NCBI RefSeq assembly: GCF_002257565.1
Contig: NZ_CP022736.1
Coordinates: forward strand, 4,154,001-4,218,000
Direction: 5' to 3'
Origin: Herbaspirillum sp. meg3
Lineage (GTDB): Bacteria > Pseudomonadota > Gammaproteobacteria > Burkholderiales > Burkholderiaceae_D
Length of the DNA stretch: 64,000 bases
Below the pieces are notes generated by a model. The model did not search any database, had not been told where the DNA came from, and was given only the letters and a program-made list of their open reading frames with translations. Made by a program: the position numbers and the translations under genes. Shown in pieces: positions 8,120-17,029 of the stretch. Position 1 is the stretch's first letter; the number at the start of each line of letters is the position of its first letter.

Positions 8120-8902
8120 CTACCGTTGATTCGCCGGCTGAGCCAGCAGTGCCATGTGCTTGTCCAAGATCAACTTCAGTTTGCCTTCACGGCGCATCGT
8201 GTCCAACTGAAGATTCAATGCTTTCAGGTGTTTAATACAGGGACTTGACTTCGTCATGGCGATGAAATTATCAGATTCCGAGACGTACGGCTTCAAGGCA
8301 ACAAATTTGTCATTTTGTCCGGACGTGGCCAGGTAGGCTATTCCGCTGTAGTACCCCGTGATCAGGTAATCGATGCGACGCAGTTCGAGTTTCTTAAAAT
8401 TCATATAAGCTTTTTGCTCGGCCTGTACCTGCAAGTTCTTTCGAAGGAATTCATCGAAACCATTTCCAAACTGGTTTCCAAGCGTGACGCCGCCCTTTTT
8501 CCCGATCAGGTCATCCCATCCTGCGTAATTGAATTTTTTATCCCTGGCGACAAATATGGCAATGGGATTGGAAAACAGTGCGACGCTTGTATAGGTCAAA
8601 TACTCGCGTCTTTCGGGGGTGTCCTTGAGAGACGAGATCATGTCGATCTCGCCGCTCTGGGCGCTTTTCAGTACGCGATGAAAAGGGCCGACATAGCGAA
8701 CTTCATAGGGGATGCCGAGCGCGCTCAAGGCGGTCGTCGCGATCTCGATACTGGCGCCGGTTAACTGTTTACCGTCATACCATTGCAGCGGTGCGTAGTC
8801 GGAATCGGCTGAAATAACCACTTTCCCGCATTCTTTTTCTTGCGACAAAGCCGCCAATGGGACCAGCGTAAGGAACAAGACACATCGGATCAAAATAGGC
8901 AT
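8120..8902 (-). CDS. Orphan periplasmic solute-binding protein (SBP family 3)
   Basis: A 260-residue secreted protein. The start at 8902 places GGGAGA ahead of the ATG and gives a clean signal peptide (MPILIRCVLFLTLVPLAALS). The mature part matches family 3 binding proteins: VVISADSDYAPLQWYDGKQLTGASIEIA, then DMISSLKDTPERREYLTYT. Such proteins bind amino acids or small polar ligands. No ABC permease or ATPase gene is near. It lies between a diguanylate cyclase and an HD-GYP phosphodiesterase, so it may feed a signalling rather than a transport function (inference). The 244 bases between it and the cyclase hold no gene. Confidence 0.85.
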   Translation of the reverse strand: MPILIRCVLFLTLVPLAALSQEKECGKVVISADSDYAPLQWYDGKQLTGASIEIATTALSALGIPYEVRYVGPFHRVLKSAQSGEIDMISSLKDTPERREYLTYTSVALFSNPIAIFVARDKKFNYAGWDDLIGKKGGVTLGNQFGNGFDEFLRKNLQVQAEQKAYMNFKKLELRRIDYLITGYYSGIAYLATSGQNDKFVALKPYVSESDNFIAMTKSSPCIKHLKALNLQLDTMRREGKLKLILDKHMALLAQPANQR

Positions 8903-9223
8903 GCGCGTCTCCCAGCGTATTTTATGTAATGTTCTGCCGTATTGTTTCTGCACTATAACCCGAATAAAACAGATGGTAGCGAATGGAATTAGAAACTCTT
9001 GAAAAGTGTTTTTTTGTTTTCTGAGAGGCCCGGTCTCTGTTCGATTTTTTTAACGGCATTAACCGGGAAAGTCACCCAAGTTTAGTGCCAGCGTATCGGC
9101 GGAAGAAATTTGCAGTCTTCTCTAGTGTGGAAAGTATGGGGTGACGCCAAAATAGAAATCATCTGCAGTCGGCCTGGAGCTGACCACTCGTGTGAATATT
9201 TTGGCCTGAGATCGATCCAGTTT
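8903..9223. other. Gene-free spacer between the HD-GYP and binding-protein genes
   Basis: These 321 bases contain no credible coding frame. The part near 8960-9060 is AT-rich with T-runs on both strands. I see no clear terminator hairpin and no promoter with good boxes. The binding protein's promoter must lie here if it is not co-transcribed with the HD-GYP gene. Confidence 0.5.
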
Positions 9224-10468
9224 TCAGGCGACTGAAATAGCTCTGCTGTCCGCAATCCCCGACTTCATATGATCGACAAAACTCATGCTGAGCCCCTTGA
9301 GTTTGAGCCAGTCTTCTCCGCTTCGCTCGGCAATGCCGTCTTGGGTGGAAGTCGATCCGAGGTCAACGAGTTCGGTATGCAGCACTTCAAATGCATCAGA
9401 AATTGTGAATGCTTTCACGACTGGCTTGGTCAGATCGTTATGGTTCTGCTTGATGACGAGGCCACGTCGGCCTGATTTCAGTTTGACAATTGATCCTACC
9501 GGATAGATACCCAAGGTCCTGACGAAGGCAAGGAACATGGGCCTGTCAAAATGACCATCCCATGACGCCATTTGCGCAATCGACTCGGCCGGATCCCAGC
9601 CTTGCTTGTAAGGGCGATCAGAGGTAATCGCATCGTAGACGTCGCAAATTGCAGCCATCCGCGCATAGATCGTGATTGCATTGCCTTGTTGCTTGCCGGG
9701 ATAGCCGCTTCCATCCAGTTTTTCATGATGGTGCAGGCAAACTGTGGATGCATAATCCGGAACTTTGGGGTCTCCGCGAAGATATTCGTATCCCAAAGTC
9801 GGATGACGCTGAACAATCCTGAATTCCGGGTCGGTCAGTTTGCCTGGTTTATTCAACACTTCCAGCGGGATGAAGGCTTTGCCAACGTCATGCAGGTATC
9901 CCGCCAGACCGGCCTCCTTGCAGGATGCATCATCCATTCCCAGTGTTTTCCCCAAGGAAACCATCAAGGCACAAACAGCTACGGAGTGAATGTAGCTGTA
10001 TTCATCGGCCTGCTTCAGCCGCACAACGCTGGTCAATATGCTGGAACCACGTGTCACCGACGCGGCAATTTCATCCACCAACCGAAGGCATTCCGCGGTA
10101 TCGATCGCCCTGCCCAAACGAACTTGCTTGAACATCGTCTGGGTAATTTCTTTGGCTTGATCATAAAGGCGCTTCGCATCTTCCACTTCGTACAGCAAGT
10201 CGAGGCTTTCTTCAGAAAGGCCAGATGCAATGTCGCCCAGAAGTTCATGCTCTTCTGCGGTGAGCGAGCTTTCTTGCACATCTTTGCCCTTGGAGACGTC
10301 GATCCAACAATGCTCAAATCCTGACGTCTGAGCTTGCTTAATCTCTTTGTGATTAGTAATCAAAAATTTGTTTTTCCAGAATGGATTGTCAATCCATGGC
10401 CCATCAAAGCCAGAAAAATACATTCCGGGAACAAGATTGTTGACGCTGATTTTTTTCAAGTGGCTCAT
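9224..10468 (-). CDS. HD-GYP cyclic-di-GMP phosphodiesterase with N-terminal DUF3391
   Basis: A 414-residue cytoplasmic protein. The N-terminus (about 1-130) resembles DUF3391 (KKISVNNLVPGMYFSGFDGPW). The HD-GYP domain (about 140-340) has His193-Asp194 in YLHDVGKA and the full HHEKLDGSGYP signature near 247-257, so metal-dependent hydrolysis of cyclic-di-GMP to GMP is expected. A start at MSHLKK is chosen; a TTG six codons earlier is possible. The 70-residue gene upstream ends 11 bases before, so the two form an operon. It probably opposes the nearby GGDEF cyclase. Confidence 0.92.
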   Translation of the reverse strand: MSHLKKISVNNLVPGMYFSGFDGPWIDNPFWKNKFLITNHKEIKQAQTSGFEHCWIDVSKGKDVQESSLTAEEHELLGDIASGLSEESLDLLYEVEDAKRLYDQAKEITQTMFKQVRLGRAIDTAECLRLVDEIAASVTRGSSILTSVVRLKQADEYSYIHSVAVCALMVSLGKTLGMDDASCKEAGLAGYLHDVGKAFIPLEVLNKPGKLTDPEFRIVQRHPTLGYEYLRGDPKVPDYASTVCLHHHEKLDGSGYPGKQQGNAITIYARMAAICDVYDAITSDRPYKQGWDPAESIAQMASWDGHFDRPMFLAFVRTLGIYPVGSIVKLKSGRRGLVIKQNHNDLTKPVVKAFTISDAFEVLHTELVDLGSTSTQDGIAERSGEDWLKLKGLSMSFVDHMKSGIADSRAISVA

Positions 10469-10479
10469 TTTTGTTCGTC

Positions 10480-10692
10480 TTAGCAAGCGTTACGTACGTT
10501 TCGAAGGAAAAAATGCGGTGACGCCGGTGACGAATCTCCTTCATGGTATAGCTCATCGATCTGGTTGGCCGGCAAGATGTTTCCGGTAGTGTCGAACTCG
10601 ATGATCGCCTGCCTTTTGCCCAGATCCTTGTAGATGACTTGGTAATAATCCACGTCTTCGGTCAAATCATGCGGGCCATTTTCATTCATCAT
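10480..10692 (-). CDS. Small protein encoded ahead of the HD-GYP gene
   Basis: A 70-residue acidic protein that I do not recognise. It has no membrane helix or signal peptide. Its middle (YYQVIYKDLGKRQAIIEFDTTGNILPANQI) looks like a short beta-rich domain. GGAG lies just before the paired ATG codons at 10692 and 10689. It ends 11 bases before the HD-GYP start and reads in the same direction, which supports a real co-transcribed gene, perhaps a small regulator or partner of the phosphodiesterase (inference). Confidence 0.6.
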   Translation of the reverse strand: MMNENGPHDLTEDVDYYQVIYKDLGKRQAIIEFDTTGNILPANQIDELYHEGDSSPASPHFFLRNVRNAC

Positions 10693-11165
10693 GACTCCAC
10701 CGCGTTTTCAGATCGAGCACGGTATAAACAAACAAGTGACCTTCGCCTCTTGTCCGGCTGTTGCACTCCATACAGCATGGTTGCACTTCATAACCACTTG
10801 ATCTTCAATGCCTGAATTCTACACCAAATATAATGAATTAGTTAAATAAAACAAATAAACCAAATGTGTGATTTATTTGATAATTTCTTTTCTACTTCAG
10901 AATCTGGTGCCTGGATCTGCCGTTGACCATCGATATGGCAAATGCTGAAATGGAGCTTTAGCTGACTACGAGGGCCGATCGATTGGCTCTGCCTCTTCAA
11001 ACATGCACCACCAATCTGGGCGACTGCTATCAGCCTGCAGCAATCATTTCCCGGGCCGCCGCGATCCTTTCTCAACCTCACCCGCAGCGCCCGTGCCTGA
11101 CTAAGCTACAATCGCGCTCGCACCATGTTGGTGCTTTTGCATAGCTCCCTTACCTCTCTTCTTGC
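10693..11165. other. Gene-free intergenic region with a direct repeat and an AT-rich patch
   Basis: This 473-base divergent region holds no convincing gene. GTTGCACT occurs at 10760-10767 and again at 10780-10787, a 20-base period upstream of the HD-GYP operon. Bases 10815-10890 are strongly AT-rich. A TACAAT at 11106-11111 could be the -10 of the RarD-like gene. A small hairpin (GCACCA, 11120-11125, pairing with TGGTGC, 11129-11134) followed by TTTT would then lie near the start of that transcript. Confidence 0.5.
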
Positions 11166-12056
11166 ATGAACCATTCTGAAACGGCGCGTGGCATCGCCCT
11201 GTCGGTCATCGCGTCGACGCTGTTCGCCCTGCTCTCTGCCTACACCAGCTGGCTGATGCCGCTCAATGGTCTCGACATCTTTGCCTGGCGCATTGTGTGG
11301 ACGCTGCCGTTGGCATTCGTGCTGATCGGCATGCGCAAGCATGGCGCGCAATTGTGTGATGCCTTTCTTGCATTGCTGCGCGCACCGTTGCAGGCGCTGT
11401 TGTTTGTGGTGATGACAGCGATGCTGGGTGTGCAGTTGTGGTTGTTCTTGTGGGCGCCGCTAAATGGGCGGGCCCTGGATGTGTCACTAGGATATTTTTT
11501 GCTGCCGTTGGCGATGGTGCTGATCGGGCGGTTTTATTACGGTGAGCGTCTGGATGGTTGGCAGCGCATTGCGGTAGCGTGTGCGATTGCAGGCGTGTTG
11601 CATGAGTTGTGGATAACGCGAGCGTTTTCGTGGCCGACAATGCTAGTGGCGTTGGGATATCCCCCTTACTTCATGCTGCGACGCCGTCTGAAGCTGAATT
11701 CGATGGTGATCTTCACGATGGAGATCGCGCTGCTGACGCCGGTGGCTTTGTACACGCTGGCGATCAGCCCGAATCTGTCTGCGGTGTGGCAACGGCCTGA
11801 TATGTATCTGATGCTATTGCCGGGACTGGGCTTATTAAGTACGGCAGCGCTGGATTGTTTCTTGCGCGCGAGCCGCTTGCTGCCGATGGGCTTGTTTGGC
11901 ATCCTCGGCTATGTGGAGCCGGTATTGCTGGTGGTGGTGGCGATCATCCTGCTGGATGAGCCGCTGACATCGGCGCAGTTGTGGACATATATCCCGATCT
12001 GGATGTCGGTCGGTTTTACGGCGATTCACAGCGTGCGGCTGATGCAGCGGCGCTGA
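11166..12056 (+). CDS. RarD-like EamA-family permease
   Basis: A 296-residue inner-membrane protein with about ten hydrophobic helices in two EamA repeats. The N-terminal part (GIALSVIASTLFALLSAYTSWL, then DIFAWRIVWTLPLAF) resembles the RarD branch of drug/metabolite transporters. RarD was named for chloramphenicol sensitivity, but the true substrates are poorly defined. The gene stands alone on the plus strand, starts with an ATG at 11166, and ends in a terminator shared with fbp. Confidence 0.8.
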   Translation: MNHSETARGIALSVIASTLFALLSAYTSWLMPLNGLDIFAWRIVWTLPLAFVLIGMRKHGAQLCDAFLALLRAPLQALLFVVMTAMLGVQLWLFLWAPLNGRALDVSLGYFLLPLAMVLIGRFYYGERLDGWQRIAVACAIAGVLHELWITRAFSWPTMLVALGYPPYFMLRRRLKLNSMVIFTMEIALLTPVALYTLAISPNLSAVWQRPDMYLMLLPGLGLLSTAALDCFLRASRLLPMGLFGILGYVEPVLLVVVAIILLDEPLTSAQLWTYIPIWMSVGFTAIHSVRLMQRR

Positions 12057-12078
12057 CAACAACTGCCCGCAAAAATAA

Positions 12079-12108
12079 AAAGGGACTCGCATCGCAAGTC
12101 CCTTTCTC
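12079..12108. terminator. Bidirectional intrinsic terminator between the RarD-like gene and fbp
   Basis: The stem AAAGGGACT pairs with AGTCCCTTT, extended by an inner GC/GC pair. On the minus strand the stem runs into a T-rich tail, so it suits fbp best; on the plus strand the tail is shorter. Confidence 0.85.
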
Positions 12109-12143
12109 GTTTCAGCTGCAGCACATCTGCGACCGCATATCTC

Positions 12144-13148
12144 TTACTCTTTGTGATAACCGGTAACGCGCTCGACTTCATTCTTCGAGCCGAGGAAAAC
12201 CGCAACGCGTTGATGCAGCTTCTCAGGCTGGATATCGAGGATACGTTGATCGCCATTGGTGGCGGCGCCGCCGGCTTGCTCGACGATGAAGGCCATCGGA
12301 TTGGCTTCGTACATCAGACGCAGCTTGCCTGGCTTGTCCGGTTCACGCGCGTCGGCCGGGTACATGAAGACGCCGCCGCGGTTGAGGATGCGATGCACGT
12401 CAGCGACCATGGAGGCGATCCAACGCATGTTGAAGTCTTTGCCGCGCGGGCCGGTGGAGCCTGCCAGCATTTCGTCGACGTAGCGCTTGACCGGTGGATA
12501 CCAGTGACGCGCGTTGGAGGCGTTGATGGCGAATTCCTTGGTGTCTGCCGGAATCTGCATGTCGCGCTGCGTGAGCACCCAGGCGCCCATTTCGCGGTCC
12601 AGCGTGAAGCAGTGCACGCCGTCACCGGTGGTCAGCACCAGCACGGTTTGCGGGCCGTAGACCGCGTAACCTGCCGCGACTTGCTTGACGCCCGGTTGCA
12701 GAAAATCCTTTTCCGACGGTGTGGTCATGCCTTCCGGTGCTTTCAGCACAGAGAAGATGGTGCCGATGGACACGTTGACGTCGATGTTGCTGGAGCCGTC
12801 CAGCGGATCGAACATCAGCAGGTATTCGCCCTTGGGATAACGGTTGGGAATCGGATGGATGGTTTCCATTTCTTCCGATGCCATGCCCGCCAGATGGCCG
12901 CCCCACTCATTGGCTTCGAGCAGGATTTCATTGGAGATGACGTCCAGCTTTTTCTGTACTTCGCCCTGTACGTTTTCGCTGCCCGCGCTGCCCAGCACTT
13001 CGCCCAGCGCGCCCTTGCCGACGGCGTGGCTGATGCTCTTGCAGGCGCGGCCGACGACTTCGATCAGCAGGCGCAGTTCGGATGGAATCTTGTTGTGCAG
13101 GCGTTGCTGCTCAATCAAATGTTGGGTCAGGCTGATGCGTTTGGTCAT
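12144..13148 (-). CDS. fbp: Fructose-1,6-bisphosphatase, class I
   Basis: A 334-residue cytosolic enzyme of gluconeogenesis that hydrolyses fructose 1,6-bisphosphate to fructose 6-phosphate. It has the class I metal and phosphate motif FDPLDGSSNIDVN near residues 110-123, the KYVDEM region and the late GKLRLMYEANPMAFIVEQAGG segment. Its length matches the family. It follows pepN on the same strand after 48 bases, so the two may be co-transcribed, and it ends at a good terminator. Confidence 0.97.
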   Translation of the reverse strand: MTKRISLTQHLIEQQRLHNKIPSELRLLIEVVGRACKSISHAVGKGALGEVLGSAGSENVQGEVQKKLDVISNEILLEANEWGGHLAGMASEEMETIHPIPNRYPKGEYLLMFDPLDGSSNIDVNVSIGTIFSVLKAPEGMTTPSEKDFLQPGVKQVAAGYAVYGPQTVLVLTTGDGVHCFTLDREMGAWVLTQRDMQIPADTKEFAINASNARHWYPPVKRYVDEMLAGSTGPRGKDFNMRWIASMVADVHRILNRGGVFMYPADAREPDKPGKLRLMYEANPMAFIVEQAGGAATNGDQRILDIQPEKLHQRVAVFLGSKNEVERVTGYHKE

Positions 13149-13196
13149 GATGCTCTCTCTTAAAAATCAAATCTGTGGTGCGTTCACTGCGCGGCT

Positions 13197-15893
13197 TCAA
13201 TTGGATAGCGACTTGGTGATCACTTCGGCGACGTCGCGCGACAGGTTCGGCGTATCTGCCACCTGACGCAGCGCGGCGCGCATTTTTTCCTGCAGCGCCG
13301 GCGAATACTTGCGCCAGCGGTCCATGCTGCGCGCCAGACGAGCAGCGACTTGCGGGTTGTTGCCATTGAGCGCGATGACTTGCTCGGCCCAGAAAGCGTA
13401 GCCGCTGCCGTCGAGCGCGTGGAACGCCGACGGATTGCCGTTGCAGAAACTGAAAATCAGGCTGCGTGCACGGTTCGGATTCTTCAGCGTGAAGGCCGGA
13501 TGCTGCGCCAGCGCACGGACGGTCTCGACATCGGCGGTACGCGCGGTGGCTTGCAGCGTGAACCACTTGTCGATGACCAGCGCTTCTTGCTCGAACTCGG
13601 TGTAGAAGGCTTCCAGCGCCTTGCCCTTGCCTTCGGCGCGGCTGTTGGTCAGCGCCGCCAAGGCAGCCAGACGGTCGGTCATGTTGTTGGCGTCGTCGCA
13701 TTGCTGCTGCGCCAGTGTGTGCGCCTGCTCGTCGTCGAGTTCAGCCAGATAGGACAACACGACGTTCTTCAGTGCGCGCTTACCGGACGCCGTCGCGTCG
13801 GGACTGTAGGCGCCCTTGTTCTGGTTGGCCTTGTATGCCGCCAGCAGATCGGCGCTCAACTCTTTTGCCAGCGTGCGGCGCAGGAACTGGCGTGCAGCGT
13901 GGATGGCTTGCGGATCGATGACCTCCATCTGTTCGGCGATCATGGTTTCCGACGGCAGGGTCAGCACCAGTTCGCGGAAGGCCGGATCAAGCGAAGTGTC
14001 ATTGAGCGTGGCGCGCAGCGCGTTAGTCAAGGCATCGTCCTGCTGCAGATTGCCAAGCACGGATTCGACCGAGACGACGTGACCGGACTGACGCGCAGCC
14101 TGCACGGCGATAGTCAGATTGAGCAGACGGCGTGTGGCGAGTCGCTGACCGGCTTCCCAGCGATTAAATGCGTCGCTGTCATGCGCCATCAGGAAGGCCA
14201 GCTCGGCGTCGCTGTATTCATACTCCAGCACCACCGGCGCGGAGAAGCCGCGCAGGATGGACGGCACCGGCTTTTCGGCGACGTCGGTGAACTTGAAAGT
14301 CTGTTTGGCTTGCGTCAATTCCAGCACGCACGTGGTCCGCGCTGACTTGGCCGTCTTGTCACCGGACAAGCTCAGTGCCATGTCCTTGCCCTTGCTGTCG
14401 AGCAGGCCGACCGCAACAGGGATGTGGAATGGCAGCTTTTTCTTTTGTCCCGGTGTGGATGGGCAGGATTGCTCCAGCGTAAGTTCCAGTGTCTTGGCCT
14501 TGGCATCGTAGCGTACGGAGGCGGCAACGCGTGGCGTGCCGGACTGGCTATACCAGCGCTCGAATTGCTTGAGATCGCGCTTGTTGGCGTCGGCCATGGC
14601 TGCGCGGAAATCATCGCAGGTCACCGCCTGACCGTCGTGGCGCTTGAAGTACAGATCCATGCCCTTGCGGAAGCCCTCACGGCCGAGCAGGGTCTGATAC
14701 ATACGGACGACTTCGGCGCCTTTTTCGTAGACGGTGACGGTGTAGAAATTATTGATTTCGACAAAGGAGTCGGGACGCACCGGATGCGCCATCGGACCGG
14801 CGTCTTCCGGAAACTGCGCCTGACGCAACACGCGCACGTCGTCGATGCGTTTGACCGCGCGGCCGCTGTCGCTACCAATCATGTCGGCGGAAAACTCCTG
14901 GTCGCGGAAAACGGTCAGACCTTCCTTCAGGGACAGCTGGAACCAATCGCGGCAGGTGACGCGATTACCGGTCCAGTTGTGGAAATATTCATGGCCGACC
15001 ACGGCTTCGATGTTGGCGTAGTCAACATCGGTGGCGATGCGTGGATTGGCCAGCACAAACTTGGTGTTGAAGATGTTGAGGCCTTTGTTTTCCATCGCGC
15101 CCATGTTGAAGTCGCCGACGGCGACGATCATGAAGCGGTCCAGATCCAGTTCCAGGCCGAAGCGCTCTTCATCCCAGCGGATGCTGTTCTTGAGCGAATC
15201 CATGGCGTGCTGGGTCTTGTCGAGATTGCCTGCTTCCACCCACACTTGCAGCAGCACTTCGCGGCCGGATTGCAGCTTGTATTTTTCTTCCTGGCAAACC
15301 AGCTTGCCGGCTACCAGTGCGAACAGGTAGGACGGCTTCTTGAACGGGTCTTCCCACTTGGCGTAGTGACGGCCGTCAGGCAGAGTGCCTTCTTCGATCA
15401 GATTGCCGTTGGACAGCAGCACCGGGTACTTCTTCTTGTCGGCGCGCAGCATGACGGTGTACTTGCCCATGACGTCAGGACGATCGGGGAAGTAGGTGAT
15501 CTTGCGGAAACCTTCGGCTTCGCACTGCGTGAAAAAATTGCCGTTGGAGACGTACAAACCCATCAGCGAGGTATTGCGCTGCGGATTAGTGGTGGTTTCG
15601 ATGTCCAGCGTCACTTTGGCCGGTGCGCCGGGAATGCGCAGGATGCCGCCTTGCACACGATAGTCGCGCGCAGTCAGGGTCTTGCCGTTGAGGCGCAGCT
15701 GAACCAGGTCCAGTTCTTCGCCGTAGAGCTCGATATCCTTGCCGGCAGCGGCGGGGTTGCGCTGCATGGTGATGCGGGTCGCAACGCGGGTCAGTTCTGG
15801 CTCAAGGTCGAAGCCCATTTCGACAGTGTCGACAAAATAGGTCGGAGCAGCGTAATCTTTGCGGTAAATCGTCGGAGGCGTTTCTGTGCGCAT
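13197..15893 (-). CDS. pepN: Aminopeptidase N (M1 family)
   Basis: An 898-residue zinc metallopeptidase that removes N-terminal residues from peptides in the cytosol. The exopeptidase motif GAMEN is at 265-269. The zinc site HEYFH is at 301-305, with the third ligand Glu324 exactly in the HExxH-18-E spacing. The four-domain length matches the gammaproteobacterial-type PepN. The start MRTETPP is preceded by GGATATCC and matches the usual N-terminus; a 20-codon upstream extension is open but not family-like. It lies upstream of fbp. Confidence 0.96.
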   Translation of the reverse strand: MRTETPPTIYRKDYAAPTYFVDTVEMGFDLEPELTRVATRITMQRNPAAAGKDIELYGEELDLVQLRLNGKTLTARDYRVQGGILRIPGAPAKVTLDIETTTNPQRNTSLMGLYVSNGNFFTQCEAEGFRKITYFPDRPDVMGKYTVMLRADKKKYPVLLSNGNLIEEGTLPDGRHYAKWEDPFKKPSYLFALVAGKLVCQEEKYKLQSGREVLLQVWVEAGNLDKTQHAMDSLKNSIRWDEERFGLELDLDRFMIVAVGDFNMGAMENKGLNIFNTKFVLANPRIATDVDYANIEAVVGHEYFHNWTGNRVTCRDWFQLSLKEGLTVFRDQEFSADMIGSDSGRAVKRIDDVRVLRQAQFPEDAGPMAHPVRPDSFVEINNFYTVTVYEKGAEVVRMYQTLLGREGFRKGMDLYFKRHDGQAVTCDDFRAAMADANKRDLKQFERWYSQSGTPRVAASVRYDAKAKTLELTLEQSCPSTPGQKKKLPFHIPVAVGLLDSKGKDMALSLSGDKTAKSARTTCVLELTQAKQTFKFTDVAEKPVPSILRGFSAPVVLEYEYSDAELAFLMAHDSDAFNRWEAGQRLATRRLLNLTIAVQAARQSGHVVSVESVLGNLQQDDALTNALRATLNDTSLDPAFRELVLTLPSETMIAEQMEVIDPQAIHAARQFLRRTLAKELSADLLAAYKANQNKGAYSPDATASGKRALKNVVLSYLAELDDEQAHTLAQQQCDDANNMTDRLAALAALTNSRAEGKGKALEAFYTEFEQEALVIDKWFTLQATARTADVETVRALAQHPAFTLKNPNRARSLIFSFCNGNPSAFHALDGSGYAFWAEQVIALNGNNPQVAARLARSMDRWRKYSPALQEKMRAALRQVADTPNLSRDVAEVITKSLSN

Positions 15894-16058
15894 GGAGGAT
15901 ATCCCGTGAAATGGATGCAATAGTGCAATAGGAACAAAACACGATTTTACCAATCAACCGTATGAATCGGCAGAAAACGGCGAGAATACTAGCCTGCAGA
16001 CTTCACCGAAGCCGTTTACCTCACCCCATAGATCTGCCAGAACCACCGGAGACTCACC

Positions 16059-16751
16059 ATGAAACGCTTGCTTGGCGTCCTTTTCCTCGCCGGCAGCGCC
16101 CTGCTTACAGGATGCGCCACCACCATCACCAGCGACGTCACCGCTTTCCACGCCTGGCCTGCGGATTTGAAGGACAAATCCTTCGTCTTTGCGCCCGCCA
16201 AGGAACAGGAAGGCAGTCTTGAATACCGTAATTACGAACAATTGATCCGCGCCGAATTGCTGCGCCTGGGCTTTACCGATGCATCTGCGGCCAATGCGGC
16301 TGCGTTGAAGGTGTCTTTTGCCTATGGCATGCAGTCCGGCACGGTCGTCGTGACGCAGCCGATGTATGACCCCTTCTGGTACGGCCCAGGCTATCCGGGC
16401 TGGCGTGGACGCGGGTTCGGCCCTTGGGGACCGGGACCGTTCTACGATCCGTTCTGGGGACCGCCGATGCAAACGACTGCTTTCCCGGTGTTCCAACGGC
16501 GCTTGCACGTGACCATTGCGCGCGCAGCGGGCGATCAGAAGTTGTATGAAGTGACGGTCGACAGCGAAGGCCGCGAGGCGACCTTGCCGATGGCGATGCC
16601 TTACATGGTGCGCAGCGCGTTTTCGGAATTCCCCGGCCCGAGCGGCGTGTCACGCCATGTCAGACTGAAGCTGGACAAAGTTGCGCCGGCAGCAACTGCT
16701 GCCCCTGCCAATCCTCCCTCCCCGGCCAAATCTGCGACGCCTGTACCATGA
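16059..16751 (+). CDS. DUF4136 lipoprotein
   Basis: A 230-residue predicted lipoprotein. The signal peptide ends in the lipobox LLTGC, so Cys19 should be lipidated. The next residue is Ala, which favours the outer membrane. The body carries the DUF4136 pattern (SDVTAFHAWPADLKDKSFVFAP). It also has a Gly/Pro/Trp/Tyr-rich insert around residues 105-140 and a Pro/Ala-rich tail after residue 205. The function is unknown. The gene is monocistronic, divergent from pepN and followed by a terminator. Confidence 0.85.
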   Translation: MKRLLGVLFLAGSALLTGCATTITSDVTAFHAWPADLKDKSFVFAPAKEQEGSLEYRNYEQLIRAELLRLGFTDASAANAAALKVSFAYGMQSGTVVVTQPMYDPFWYGPGYPGWRGRGFGPWGPGPFYDPFWGPPMQTTAFPVFQRRLHVTIARAAGDQKLYEVTVDSEGREATLPMAMPYMVRSAFSEFPGPSGVSRHVRLKLDKVAPAATAAPANPPSPAKSATPVP

Positions 16752-16792
16752 CTCCCGCCTGAGATTTAACCAGTCAAACTGGCGTCGCAAAC

Positions 16793-16836
16793 AAAAATCC
16801 CGGCCTTGCCACTTGAGCAAGACCGGGATTTTTTAC
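16793..16836. terminator. Bidirectional intrinsic terminator after the DUF4136 gene
   Basis: AAAAATCCCGG and CCGGGATTTTT enclose a second stem CTTGC/GCAAG with a short loop. A T-run follows on each strand, so it serves the convergent small membrane gene too. Confidence 0.9.
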
Positions 16837-16856
16837 GTCCTGTGCCTGATGAGCAA

Positions 16857-16988
16857 TCAGGAATATAGCGCTTCACTGCCGAAGGTAATCGCCACAATCA
16901 CCAGCACCGCCAGGATCAGCACGATCAGCAAGCGCCCGAACTTGGGCGAACCGTCGGTGCCTGACGGTTGCTCGTCGGGATGATTCAT
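16857..16988 (-). CDS. 43-residue single-span membrane protein
   Basis: A short open frame (MNHPDEQPSGTDGSPKFGRL, then a helix of about 20 Ile/Leu/Val/Ala residues) with a polar N-terminus and a three- to six-residue C-terminal end. It begins about 40 bases after the quinone oxidoreductase gene on the same strand and ends just before a bidirectional terminator, the expected place for the last gene of a transcript. The ribosome site (AAGAG) is weak. I cannot name a family; the composition strongly suggests a membrane-inserted microprotein. Confidence 0.55.
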   Translation of the reverse strand: MNHPDEQPSGTDGSPKFGRLLIVLILAVLVIVAITFGSEALYS

Positions 16989-17029
16989 CGGACTCTTGCC
17001 GGGATCGGAGATAGTCAAGATCGATGTCC

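Noticed and set aside
10842..11081. A 79-codon minus-strand frame in the divergent region before the RarD-like gene
   Set aside because: No ribosome site, mixed composition, and it runs through a strongly AT-rich promoter-like patch.
14424..15923. A 499-codon plus-strand frame opposite pepN, and similar long frames opposite fbp (12153-13163) and rhlE (56389-58077)
   Set aside because: Antisense shadows caused by GC-biased codon positions; each opposes a gene with complete catalytic motifs.
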